Assembly: GCF_036014115.1 (NCBI RefSeq)
Contig: NZ_CP107913.1
Coordinates: 8,487,501 to 8,551,500, forward strand
Direction: 5' to 3'
From: Streptomyces sp. NBC_00448
GTDB taxonomy: Bacteria > Actinomycetota > Actinomycetes > Streptomycetales > Streptomycetaceae
DNA length: 64,000 nt
The position numbers were made by a program, and so were the translations under genes. This document shows, one piece after another, positions 16,835 to 26,534 of the stretch; the stretch's first letter is position 1, and the number at the start of each line of letters is the position of its first letter. The notes under the pieces were generated by a model. It did not search any database. It was not told where the DNA came from and saw nothing but the letters and a program-made list of their open reading frames with translations.

Positions 16835-18385
16835 TCAGGCGGTGCCTTCCGCCGAACCCGCGGCCGCGGCCGCCTTCTCCAGCTGGAACGCCTCGTTGCC
16901 CTTGCCGATCCTGGCGTGTACCTCCGGCCGCCGGGCCCGCAGCACCGTGCCGTAGACCAGGCCGATCACTGCGGCCAGCGCGATGATGCCCGGCAGAATC
17001 CAGCGCAGCCCGTGGCCCGGGTTGGCGCCGAGCAGCACCGCGAAGTCCTTCACCGAGTAGACGAAGATGACCAGCAGCCCGATCGCGGCGAGGCCCGAGG
17101 TCACCAGCCGCCAGCCCTGCACCGCGGCCGCGCCGCGCTTCACGAAGAAGACGATCACGGCGACGGCCGCCGTCGCCATCAGCAGCACCACGCCCAGCGC
17201 GCCGACGTTGCCCGCCCAGGTGAACAGCCGCAGCACCGGCGCCGTCGGGTCAGGGCCCTGCGGCCCGAACTTGCCGTGGTCGGTCACCGCGAAGAGCACC
17301 ACGACGACCAGCGCCACCACCGACTGGAGGAACGACCCGACCGCGGGCGCGCCGCTGGACTTCGAGGTCCGCCCGACCGCCGGGGGCAGCAGGCCGTCGC
17401 GGCCCATCGCGAACGCGTAGCGGGCGACCACGTTGTGGAAGCTCAGCATCGACGCGAAGATGCCGGTGATGAAGAAGACGTTCAGCGTGTCGGTGAACGC
17501 CCCGCCGAGCCGGCCCTGGTTGAGCGCGAAGATCAGGTTCGCCGACTGCTCCTGCGACTGCCCGACCACGTGCGAGGGGCCGGTCGCCACGGTGATCGCC
17601 CACGAGCTGAACGCGAAGAAGAGGGTGGCGAAGCCGATCGCCAGGAACATCACCTTCGACACCACGCGCTGCGGCTCGCTGGTCTCCTCGGCGTAGACCG
17701 GCGCCTGCTCGAAGCCGACGAAGCCGGCGATCACGAAGCACAGCGCGGTGCCGAGCCCGGCCCCGCTCAGCGTGCTGGGGTTGAACGCGTGCATCGACAC
17801 GCCCTGCGGCCCCGGGTCGCCCAGAAAGCTGAAGTCGAAGACCAGCGTCAGCAGGGTCTCCACGATCAGCAGCACGCCCAGCGTCCTGGCGTTCAGGTCG
17901 ATCTTCAGCGCGCCGAAGACCGCGGTGATCACCACGCCGCACAACGCCGGTATCCACCAGGACACGTTGTGGTGCCAGTGCTGGAAGATCTGCCCGGATA
18001 TCTCGAAGCCGAAGATCCCGTAGGTGCCGACCTGCATGATGCTGTACGCGAACAGCGCCACGTAGGAGGCACCCGCGCCCATGGTGCTGCCCAGGCCGCG
18101 CGAGATGTACGCGTACAGGGCGCCCGCGTTGTGCACGTGGCGGCTCATCTCCGCGTAGCCGAAGCTGAACAGGGCCAGCACGACACCGACGATCACGAAC
18201 AGCAGCGGCACCCCGATGATGCCCATGGTGCCGAAGGTGGTCGGAATGACACCCGCCACCACCATCAGCGGCGCGGTCGCGGCGAGCACCGACAGCAGCA
18301 GTGCGGGTGCGCCGATCCGGTCCGCGCGCAACGCGCGTTGCTCGCCCTTGAACGTGCTGATCTCGTTGGTACTACCCGTCAGCAT
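16835..18385 (-). CDS. APC-family amino acid permease
   Basis: 516 residues with about 12 membrane helices. The N-terminus is hydrophilic, then TM1 has the APC pattern (LLLSVLAATAPLMVVAGVIP) and the consensus region FSFGYAEMSRHVHNAGALYAYISRGLG. FVGFEQAPVYAEET in the middle (TM6-7 region) is typical of amino acid/polyamine antiporters of this type. It probably imports an amino acid or polyamine with a cation; substrate unknown. It ends in an Ala/Glu-rich tail. The downstream-oriented neighbour 18468-19424 is on the same strand 82 bases upstream and may be cotranscribed. Confidence 0.9.
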   Translation of the reverse strand: MLTGSTNEISTFKGEQRALRADRIGAPALLLSVLAATAPLMVVAGVIPTTFGTMGIIGVPLLFVIVGVVLALFSFGYAEMSRHVHNAGALYAYISRGLGSTMGAGASYVALFAYSIMQVGTYGIFGFEISGQIFQHWHHNVSWWIPALCGVVITAVFGALKIDLNARTLGVLLIVETLLTLVFDFSFLGDPGPQGVSMHAFNPSTLSGAGLGTALCFVIAGFVGFEQAPVYAEETSEPQRVVSKVMFLAIGFATLFFAFSSWAITVATGPSHVVGQSQEQSANLIFALNQGRLGGAFTDTLNVFFITGIFASMLSFHNVVARYAFAMGRDGLLPPAVGRTSKSSGAPAVGSFLQSVVALVVVVLFAVTDHGKFGPQGPDPTAPVLRLFTWAGNVGALGVVLLMATAAVAVIVFFVKRGAAAVQGWRLVTSGLAAIGLLVIFVYSVKDFAVLLGANPGHGLRWILPGIIALAAVIGLVYGTVLRARRPEVHARIGKGNEAFQLEKAAAAAGSAEGTA

Positions 18386-18467
18386 GGCCGCGGTTCCTTC
18401 CGGTGCAAGGTGGGAGGTACGGGAGGTACGGGTGGAGCAGGGTCTGTCGGGGGGAGTTCGGGGGGAG

Positions 18468-19424
18468 TCACGAGGAACCGAAACCGAGCGCGTAGTTGCG
18501 CGCGGCGCGGAACGCCTTCTTCGGGTCGCGGTCCGGGTACGACCAGGGCACGCGGGTCGCGTCGGCGCCGATCCGGTTGAACAGCGCGGCCGCGGCCACC
18601 GTGTCGCCGGAGTGGAACTTGCCGTACGCCAGGTGGTTGAGGTCGACGGGCAGCCGCGGGTACGGCACCCGGTCCCAGTCCAGCCACCAGTCGAAGCCCG
18701 CCCGCACGCTGTTGCGGGCCCGCGCGCTGGTCCAGTACGGCAGCCGGGCCGGGTCGGACGGCAGCGCGCCGGACGCCGCCAGCGCGCGGTACCGCTCCAC
18801 GAGCGCGACCAGCGGCAGCGCGGCCAGCGGCGAGGTGCGCCCGGCCTCGCCGGCCGCCCACTCCGCGAACTCGTACACCTCGTGGAACGGGTCGTCCCCG
18901 TCGGTCTTCTGGCGCTCGGAGAGGCACTGCGTCATCAGGTGGTGCGCGTGGTGGTGGCCGCGGTGCCGGCCGCGCACCTGGTCGAAGGCGCGCACCTGCT
19001 CGTCGTCGCTGCCGGTGCGCCGGGCCAGGACCAGCAGGAACAGCCAGGGCGTCGGGTCGGTCGGCGCCATCCGTGCCACGCGCAGGCACAACTCCCGTGC
19101 GTCCTCGGGCTTCTGCTTGCCTCTGATGGCCCGGAAGACGCCCGCGGCGGCGGCCAGTGCCGCGGCGTCCGCGCTCTCCGGCTCGGCGAGCCGCCACTCC
19201 TCGGCCCACGCGGCGGAGGACTTGCCCTCGCCGAGGACCATCAGGCGGTGCCCGCGGGAGTCCCAGTCGTCACCGGTGGAAGCCAGCAGCGCGCGGACGT
19301 CCGTCCAGCGGCCCTGGGTGAGAGCGGCGCGGGCGGCGACCAGGTCCTGGTCGCCGAGAGCGGGATCGAAGGTGACGTCGTCCTTGCCTCGCGTGAAGCG
19401 GAAGGGTGGGGGCGGTGGGGTCAT
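18468..19424 (-). CDS. Hypothetical TPR-like helical protein
   Basis: 318 residues; I chose the ATG at 19424 with GGAGGG upstream because the open frame beyond it has no coding-like composition. The start MTPPPPPFRFTRGKDDVTFDP, repeated Ala-rich helix pairs, and the His cluster GRHRGHHHAHHLMTQ around residue 180 are recognisable in a streptomycete hypothetical family. The C-terminus (DLNHLAYGKFHSGD, AALFNRIG) looks like a tetratricopeptide-type repeat. There is no signal peptide. Function unknown; position before the permease suggests a shared transcript. Confidence 0.8.
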   Translation of the reverse strand: MTPPPPPFRFTRGKDDVTFDPALGDQDLVAARAALTQGRWTDVRALLASTGDDWDSRGHRLMVLGEGKSSAAWAEEWRLAEPESADAAALAAAAGVFRAIRGKQKPEDARELCLRVARMAPTDPTPWLFLLVLARRTGSDDEQVRAFDQVRGRHRGHHHAHHLMTQCLSERQKTDGDDPFHEVYEFAEWAAGEAGRTSPLAALPLVALVERYRALAASGALPSDPARLPYWTSARARNSVRAGFDWWLDWDRVPYPRLPVDLNHLAYGKFHSGDTVAAAALFNRIGADATRVPWSYPDRDPKKAFRAARNYALGFGSS

Positions 19425-19690
19425 CCGCGGGCAGCCCTCCACGGCGCACGTGACGTCCAGTGATCGCGAACAGCCAATCGGTATGCGCCGGTTCAGGACA
19501 AGACCGGACCTGTTGTCTCGGTGTAGTCCCGTATTGTTGCCGGGGTTTGGGAACCGGATTCGGACCCGGGACGTCCGGGTAGGCCGGTCGCCGACAGGTG
19601 TGAGACACGGCATAGTTGACATTCGAAAACCTGATCGTCGCGCGCGGGCGCCGCGCGATGAGACGGGTGAGTCCAGTGGGGACCAGGTGA

Positions 19691-21322
19691 ATGGACGAAA
19701 GTAACGTGGCAAGAGAGGGTACGCCCGCCGCGTCCACGCATCCACTGGCCCATGTGCGACGCCGGCACGGCTGGAGCTACCAGGACCTGGCGCGGGTGAT
19801 CGCGGACCACGCGCGGGTGCTCGGCGTACCGATGGCCGCGCGGCGCGAGAAGGTGTGGCGGTGGGAGCACTGGGGTGTGGTGCCCGAGGCCGACAGCCAG
19901 CGCGCCCTCGCCCGCGCGCTGGGCATCGCCCCGCGCGAGCTCGAACTGCACCCGTGGCCGCGCTGGTTGCCCGCGCACACCGGGATGCCGGACGGCCTGC
20001 CGTGGGACGTGGACGGCAGTTGCGCCGCCCTCGACGCGCTCCTGGACGACGCGGCGGACGACTCCCGCGGCTTCCCGATCGCGGAGGGCATCGGGCTGCG
20101 GAACGCGATCGCCGACTGGGACACGGCCGTCGCCGCGCCCTGCGTACCTTCTTCACCACCGTCAGTTCCCGTCCCGGACGAGGCACTTCCCGCTGCCGGC
20201 GGGCCGGGCGCGCCCGTGCGGAGCGCGGGGCCGCGCGGCTCCGCCCTTCGCGGGGGACGAACAGGCCCTGACACACGGGCGGTTCCCGGTGCGTGGCCCG
20301 GTCCCGACGTACGGGCCGTTCCCGGTGCGCGGACGGGTCCTCGCTCCGCCGGCCCCGCGAGCCGGGTGGCCGTATGGCCGGTCGGGCCGGGACACGGCGC
20401 TCAGCCGGCGCCCCCGGGCCCGGCGCCCGGATCTGCCCGGCGCACGCGGGTGCCCGAGCAGGTGGGAGCCCCCGGGACCGTCGACAGCGGGGTGCTGGAC
20501 TGGCTGGAAGCCGGTGCGCTCGGGCTGCGGCGGCTGGACGACCGGCTCGGCGGCTCGGCCGTACGGCATCGGGTCGAGGCCGATCTGCGGCTGGTCCGCG
20601 GGCTGTTGGAGCGGCAGCCGCAGAGCCCCGCCATCGAGCGGCGCCTGCTGCGGGTCGCCGCCGACCTCGCCCAGCTCGGCGGCTGGGCGGCCACCGACGG
20701 GGGCCGGTACGGCGCCGCCCAGCGCCACTACCTGACCGGGCTGCGGCTCGCCCACGCCGCAGGGGACCGCCCGCTCGCGGTCGCCCTGTGGGGCGGCCTC
20801 GCGCTCCAGGCCGTCACCACCGGACATCCGCAGGACGCCGTCGCCGCGTCCGAGGCGGCGGTCCGCGCCGCGGGCGGCACCCCTTCGGCGGTCCGCGCGC
20901 TGGCCGCGATCCGGCTGGCCCGCGCGCACGCCGCGCTCGGCGCCGAGGGCGCCTTCCGGCGGGCCGCCGCCGAGGCCGAACGCCGCCTGGACGCCGCCGA
21001 GAGCGAGTCCGCCCCGCCCTGGCTGTACGGGTTCGACACCGCCGAACTCGCCGCCCAGCAGGGCCTGGCGCTGCTCGACCTCGGCCTGCCCTACGAGGCC
21101 CGCCCGCTGCTGGAACAGGCCCTGGCGATGCAGGACCCCTGCTTCGTCCGCGACCGCGCGCTGTACTCGGCGCGCACCGCCCAGGCCCGCGCCCTGACCG
21201 GTGACCACGACGCCGCGCGCTCCCTCGCCCGCGACGCGGCCCGGCTCGCCCGCCACTGCACGACCGCGAGGCTCACGCAGGCGCTCGACGCGCTCACGCC
21301 CCTGCTCACCAGTCCGCACTGA
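19691..21322 (+). CDS. HTH-TPR transcriptional regulator
   Basis: 543 residues, ATG after GGGGACCAGG. An XRE-like N-terminal HTH (about 17-75; HGWSYQDLARVIADHA, KVWRWEHWG, RALARALGI) is joined through a long Pro/Gly/Arg-rich low-complexity linker (about 155-260, with repeated VPGA(R/W)xGP units) to a TPR region (about 270-540; YGAAQRHYLTGLRLAHAAGDRPLAVALWGGLALQ in part, then repeated helical pairs). This architecture is abundant in streptomycetes, where relatives such as NsdA influence development and antibiotic production; assignment to a specific pathway is not possible here. The stop codon sits in a 20-bp repeat. Confidence 0.85.
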   Translation: MDESNVAREGTPAASTHPLAHVRRRHGWSYQDLARVIADHARVLGVPMAARREKVWRWEHWGVVPEADSQRALARALGIAPRELELHPWPRWLPAHTGMPDGLPWDVDGSCAALDALLDDAADDSRGFPIAEGIGLRNAIADWDTAVAAPCVPSSPPSVPVPDEALPAAGGPGAPVRSAGPRGSALRGGRTGPDTRAVPGAWPGPDVRAVPGARTGPRSAGPASRVAVWPVGPGHGAQPAPPGPAPGSARRTRVPEQVGAPGTVDSGVLDWLEAGALGLRRLDDRLGGSAVRHRVEADLRLVRGLLERQPQSPAIERRLLRVAADLAQLGGWAATDGGRYGAAQRHYLTGLRLAHAAGDRPLAVALWGGLALQAVTTGHPQDAVAASEAAVRAAGGTPSAVRALAAIRLARAHAALGAEGAFRRAAAEAERRLDAAESESAPPWLYGFDTAELAAQQGLALLDLGLPYEARPLLEQALAMQDPCFVRDRALYSARTAQARALTGDHDAARSLARDAARLARHCTTARLTQALDALTPLLTSPH

Positions 21323-21378
21323 CGGTGCGTCCACCCCGCTGACGGTGCGGCCGGCTCGCTGACGGTGCGACCGGCCGC
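21319..21378. repeat. 20-bp tandem repeat (three copies)
   Basis: CTGACGGTGCG recurs at exactly 20-base spacing (21319, 21339, 21359), each followed by a variable C/G-rich nonamer. The first copy contains the regulator's TGA. The remaining 337 bases up to the MFS gene hold no convincing gene; coding-like composition is lost. Confidence 0.75.
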
Positions 21379-21715
21379 GTCATGGCCGGGCGGTCGAGGT
21401 GCGGGTTCCCCATCGGGCGTGGCGCGGCCCCGTCGTGCCCGCGTACGGCCCGCTCCCGACGTCGCCCGGCCGCGTCGCCTCGGTCGCGTCGCCCCGGTCG
21501 TGCCGCGCGGGCCATGACGGCGTGTCCGATACCGGCCGCCGCAAGTACCTAACCGTGACTGATTCGGCCGGCCGGCTCGCTCCGTACCGTCTTGACCTGC
21601 AAGGACAACGCGCAAGCGGCCCGGCTCCCAGGAGCCGGGGACGCGTCCCGCGATCCGGCCGGACCGTGGTCCACCACGGTCCGGCGGTCCCGCAGACAAG
21701 AACAGGAGCACCGTC

Positions 21716-23173
21716 ATGGCCTCGGCCTCCTCCACCCTCAGCCCTTCCGTGCCCCACCGCCCCGCCGCGGCCTCGGGCCGGTCCGGGCTGGGCCTCATGG
21801 TCCTGCTGGCCGCGACCTTCATGGCGGCCCTGGACATCTTCATCGTCAACGTGGCGATCCCCGCGATGCAGAGCGACCTGCACGCCGGAGCCGCCTCGAT
21901 CCAGTGGGTGGTCGCGGGCTTCGGTCTGGCCGTCGCGACCGGCCTGATCACGGCCGGCCGCCTGGGCGACATCTTCGGCCGCCGCCGGGTGTTCGCGGTC
22001 GGGCTGGCCCTGTTCACCGTCACCTCGGCGGCGTGCGGAGTGGCGCCGACCGCCGACACCCTGATCACCGCCCGCGTCCTGCAGGGCCTGTCGGCGGCGC
22101 TGATGGGTCCCCAGGTGCTCGCGATCCTCCAGTCCGCCTACACCGGCAAGGCGCAGGCCCGCGCGTTCGGCATGTACGGCATGACGATGGGCGTCGGCGC
22201 CGTCTTCGGGCAGCTCATCGGCGGTCTGCTGATCAAGGCGGACATCCTCGGCCTGGGCTGGCGCGCCTGCTTCCTGATCAACGTGCCGGTCGGGCTGGCC
22301 GCCCTGGTGCTCGCGCCCAGGGCGCTGGCCGAGTCGCGCGCTCCGCGCCGGCCGCGGCTGGACAACACCGGTGTGGCGCTGTCGACCGCGGCCGTGGTCG
22401 CCCTGGTCCTGCCGCTGATCCAGGGCCGCGCGCAGGGCTGGCCGCTGTGGACCTGGCTCAGCCTGGCCGGCTCGGCGATACTCGGCGCCGCGTTCGTCGC
22501 GCACCAGAGCCGGCTGGGCCGGGCGGGCGGCGACCCGGTACTGAACACCGCGCTGTTCCGGGAGCGGGGGTTCGCGTGGGGCGCCCTGGCGCAGTTGGTC
22601 TTCTGGACCGGGCAGGGCTCGTTCTTCCTCGTCCTCGCCCTCTACCTCCAGGCCGGCCGCGGCCTCGGCGCGCTGGAGTCCGGCACCGTGTTCCTGTCCA
22701 TAGGCGGCGGTTATCTGATCACCTCCACCACCGCGCACCGCATCGCGGCCCGCATGGGCGCCGCCACGGTTCCGGTCGGCGCGCTGCTGATGGCCGTCGG
22801 GCTGGGCGGACTGTGGGCCGCGGTGCACGCCTCGGGCACCACCGGCAGCCTGTGGGAGCTGGTGCCGGGCCTGGCCGTGGACGGTATCGGGATGGGCCTG
22901 GTGATCGCGCCGCTCACCCACACGGCGCTGGGCACGGTCCGGGCGGACCTGGTCGGGTCGGCGTCCGGAGTGGTGGCGACCATCCAGCAGATCGGCGGTG
23001 CCCTCGGCATCGCGCTGATCGGCATCATCTTCTACGGCGCGACCGGCGACGGGGCTCCGGCCCGCTACCCGCACGCCTTCGGGGTCGGCCTGATGTTCCT
23101 GCTGGCGCTCGAAGTGGTGCTCGCGGCACTGACCGCGACGCTCGCCGCCCGCGGCAGGAAGCACGGGAAGTAG
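21716..23173 (+). CDS. DHA2-family MFS drug exporter (14 TM)
   Basis: 485 residues. TM1 carries LLAATFMAALDIFIVNVAIP, followed by IQWVVAGFGLAVATGLITAGRLGDIFGRRRVF (split loop motif A), ARVLQGLSAALMGPQVLA and the antiporter motif GVGAVFGQLIGG in TM5: the 14-helix proton/drug antiporter signature (EmrB/QacA type). It likely exports a cationic or hydrophobic compound. ATG follows a 393-base gap without a regulator gene next to it. A strong hairpin ends the transcript. Confidence 0.9.
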   Translation: MASASSTLSPSVPHRPAAASGRSGLGLMVLLAATFMAALDIFIVNVAIPAMQSDLHAGAASIQWVVAGFGLAVATGLITAGRLGDIFGRRRVFAVGLALFTVTSAACGVAPTADTLITARVLQGLSAALMGPQVLAILQSAYTGKAQARAFGMYGMTMGVGAVFGQLIGGLLIKADILGLGWRACFLINVPVGLAALVLAPRALAESRAPRRPRLDNTGVALSTAAVVALVLPLIQGRAQGWPLWTWLSLAGSAILGAAFVAHQSRLGRAGGDPVLNTALFRERGFAWGALAQLVFWTGQGSFFLVLALYLQAGRGLGALESGTVFLSIGGGYLITSTTAHRIAARMGAATVPVGALLMAVGLGGLWAAVHASGTTGSLWELVPGLAVDGIGMGLVIAPLTHTALGTVRADLVGSASGVVATIQQIGGALGIALIGIIFYGATGDGAPARYPHAFGVGLMFLLALEVVLAALTATLAARGRKHGK

Positions 23174-23224
23174 CCGCCGGGCCTCGCGGGGCCGGGCCGG
23201 CCGTACGGGGTCGGGGAGCAAAGG

Positions 23225-23260
23225 AGTAAGGGGCATCCTCCAGGGAGGGTGCCCCTTACT
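23225..23260. terminator. Bidirectional hairpin terminator
   Basis: AGTAAGGGGCA pairs perfectly with TGCCCCTTACT (11 bp), with an inner CCTC/GAGG stem. It lies between the convergent MFS gene and the F420-type reductase gene and can serve both. A CGTCCTACT direct repeat follows. Confidence 0.8.
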
Positions 23261-23311
23261 CGTCCTACTCGTCCTACTCAGCGCGTTACTTGTCGCGCGG
23301 AGGCGGCTCGC

Positions 23312-23752
23312 TCAGACCCGGCGCAGGCGGACCACCGGGATGTCCCGCTCGGTCTTCTCCTGGTACTCCTCGTACGGCGGGTAGACCTCGACCAGATGCG
23401 GCCACACCCGCGCCTTCTCCTGCGGCGAGAGCACCTCGGCCCGCGCGGCGAAGCGTTCGGTGCCCACCCGCAAGTGCACCTCGGGATTGTCCCGCACGCT
23501 CAGGAACCACACCGGGTGCTCGTCAGCGCCGCCCTTCGACGCGACGATCAGATAGTCCTCCCCGTCCCGCCCGTAGATCAGCACCGTCCGGTGCCAGACG
23601 CCGCTGCGGCGCCCGAGGTAGTCGATGAGCAGGCAGGGCGAGCCGTTCATGTCGGTGCCCTCCGTGCCGTTGGAGGACTCGTACCGCTCGGCCTGTTCGG
23701 CCACCCACGTCGACGGGCTGATCTTCACGTTGTTCGGGTCGTACGCGCTCAT
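23312..23752 (-). CDS. Deazaflavin (F420)-dependent nitroreductase-fold protein
   Basis: 146 residues from the ATG at 23752 (GGAG site eight bases upstream). Motifs LLIDYLGRRSGVWHRTVLIY, ASKGGADEHPVWFL and NPEVHLRVG are characteristic of the Ddn-like split-barrel family of actinobacteria, which binds F420 and reduces quinones or nitro compounds. It is cytoplasmic or membrane-associated. It is divergent from the beta-oxidation operon, sharing a region with two palindromes. Confidence 0.85.
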   Translation of the reverse strand: MSAYDPNNVKISPSTWVAEQAERYESSNGTEGTDMNGSPCLLIDYLGRRSGVWHRTVLIYGRDGEDYLIVASKGGADEHPVWFLSVRDNPEVHLRVGTERFAARAEVLSPQEKARVWPHLVEVYPPYEEYQEKTERDIPVVRLRRV

Positions 23753-23833
23753 TGGCAACGCTCCATCGCAAAGGGTCGTGGAAGTGACGTTCAAGCGTAG
23801 GTACACCTGCCCACCGGGTCGCCACGCGACCCG

Positions 23834-23849
23834 CTGAGCGAGCGCTCAG
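23834..23849. promoter_or_regulatory. Palindrome CTGAGCG-AG-CGCTCAG
   Basis: Perfect 7-bp arms around AG, the size and shape of a TetR operator, in the 140-base gap between the divergent F420-type reductase and the CoA-transferase gene. No TetR gene is adjacent. Confidence 0.55.
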
Positions 23850-23867
23850 TCAGCCCTTGCCAAAACT

Positions 23868-23879
23868 GGAACACGTTCC
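23868..23879. promoter_or_regulatory. Palindrome GGAACACGTTCC upstream of beta-oxidation genes
   Basis: Perfect 12-bp palindrome with an AAC-N2-GTT core, as in the KstR consensus TnnAACnnGTTnnA known for lipid-catabolism genes in actinobacteria; the last base of that consensus differs (T for A). It ends 13 bases before the preferred GTG start, so a bound protein would block transcription or translation of the operon. Confidence 0.5.
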
Positions 23880-23892
23880 TACCATCGCGGAA

Positions 23893-25146
23893 GTGACACG
23901 AGAACCGTCGAACCCGGCCGCCGGCTCCCCACCCGGCCCGCTGGCGGGAGTGCGCGTCGTCGAACTCGCCGGCATCGGGCCCGGTCCGTTCGCCGCCATG
24001 CTCCTCGCCGACCTGGGCGCCGACGTCGTGCGCGTCGACCGCCCCGGCGGCCAGGGCCTGGGCGTCGACCCCGCCCACGACGTCACCAACCGCAACAAGC
24101 GCTCCGTCCTGGTGGACCTCAAGGCCGCCACCGGCCCGCCCGCCGTCCTCGACCTCGTCGCCCGGGCCGACATCCTCATCGAGGGCTACCGCCCCGGCGT
24201 CGCCGAGCGACTGGGCGTCGGCCCGGAGCCCTGCCTGGCCCGCAACCCCCGTCTGGTCTACGGCCGGATGACCGGCTGGGGCCAGGAGGGCCCGCTCGCG
24301 CACACCGCGGGCCACGACATCGCCTACATCGCGGTGACCGGAGCCCTCGACCTGGCCGGCGCCCCCGACCGACCGCCCGCCCCCACCGCCAACCTCCTCG
24401 GCGACTACGCGGGCGGCTCCCTCTACCTCGTCACCGGGGTGCTCGCCGCCCTCCACCACGCCCGCGCCCACGGCCGCGGCCAGGTCGTGGACGCGGCCAT
24501 CGTGGACGGCACCGCGCACCTGACCGCGATGCTCCACGGCATGCGCTCCGCCGGCGCCTGGCAGGACCGGCGCGGCTCCAACCTGCTGGACGGCAGCGCC
24601 CCCTTCTACGGCGTGTACGCCACGGCGGACGGCGGCCACATGGCGGTCGGCGCCCTGGAGCAGCGCTTCTACGACGAGTTCACCGCGCTGCTCGGCCTGC
24701 CCGCCGATGCCGCGGCCCTGCGCACCGACCCCGCCCGCTGGCCGGAACTGCGCGAGGCCGTCGCCGCCCGGTTCCGTACCCGCACCCGCGAGCAATGGGC
24801 CGGCGTCTTCGACGGCACCGACGCCTGCGTCGCACCCGTACTGCCGCTCGGCGAGGCCCACGACCACCCGCACCTCGCGGCCCGGGGCACCCTGGCGGCG
24901 TACGAGGGCGTGATGCAACCCGCTCCCGCGCCGCGCTTCTCCGCCACCCCGGCCGCGCTGCGCCGCCCGCCCGCGCTGCCGGGCGCGCACACCGCGGAGG
25001 TGGCCCGGGACTGGGACACCCCCGCCCTGATACGCGCCGACCCCGCGCCCGCCGCCGGCTCCGTACCTGCCGCCGGCTCCGTACCCGCCGACGACCCCGC
25101 GCCCGCTTCCGACGACTCCGGACCAGCCGGCGGTCCCTCCGGCTGA
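23893..25146 (+). CDS. CaiB/BaiF-type CoA-transferase (alpha-methylacyl-CoA racemase-like)
   Basis: 417 residues from GTG at 23893; a TTG at 23857 is also in frame but would run through the GGAACACGTTCC palindrome. Family III CoA-transferase motifs are clear: PLAGVRVVELAGIGPGPFAAMLLADLGADVVRVDRPGG, NKRSVLVDLK, YGRMTGWGQEGP and the catalytic Asp in LGDYAGGSLYLV. GQVVDAAIVDGTAHL is typical of methylacyl-CoA racemases, which convert 2R- to 2S-methyl branched acyl-CoAs before beta-oxidation. The C-terminus carries AAGSVP repeats. It is the first gene of the fatty-acid operon. Confidence 0.88.
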   Translation: MTREPSNPAAGSPPGPLAGVRVVELAGIGPGPFAAMLLADLGADVVRVDRPGGQGLGVDPAHDVTNRNKRSVLVDLKAATGPPAVLDLVARADILIEGYRPGVAERLGVGPEPCLARNPRLVYGRMTGWGQEGPLAHTAGHDIAYIAVTGALDLAGAPDRPPAPTANLLGDYAGGSLYLVTGVLAALHHARAHGRGQVVDAAIVDGTAHLTAMLHGMRSAGAWQDRRGSNLLDGSAPFYGVYATADGGHMAVGALEQRFYDEFTALLGLPADAAALRTDPARWPELREAVAARFRTRTREQWAGVFDGTDACVAPVLPLGEAHDHPHLAARGTLAAYEGVMQPAPAPRFSATPAALRRPPALPGAHTAEVARDWDTPALIRADPAPAAGSVPAAGSVPADDPAPASDDSGPAGGPSG

Positions 25147-25204
25147 CCGGGTCCGACGCACCCAGCGCCACCCCACCCGCGAACCCTCACCGAAAGGCAC
25201 GACG

Positions 25205-26419
<1,215 letters not shown>

Positions 26420-26534
26420 TCCGGCCGCGCCCCCGCGCCCCGCGGCCGCCCGAGTCCCGCACCACCGCGCCCCGCCGTTCCACCCCTCGCCCGCACCTCG
26501 CCGGACCAACCGGACCAACGGAGCTTCGAAGACC

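Noticed and set aside
19424..20276. Extension of the TPR-like hypothetical protein to 602 residues
   Set aside because: Runs through the divergent HTH-TPR gene and a promoter-like gap; composition not coding.
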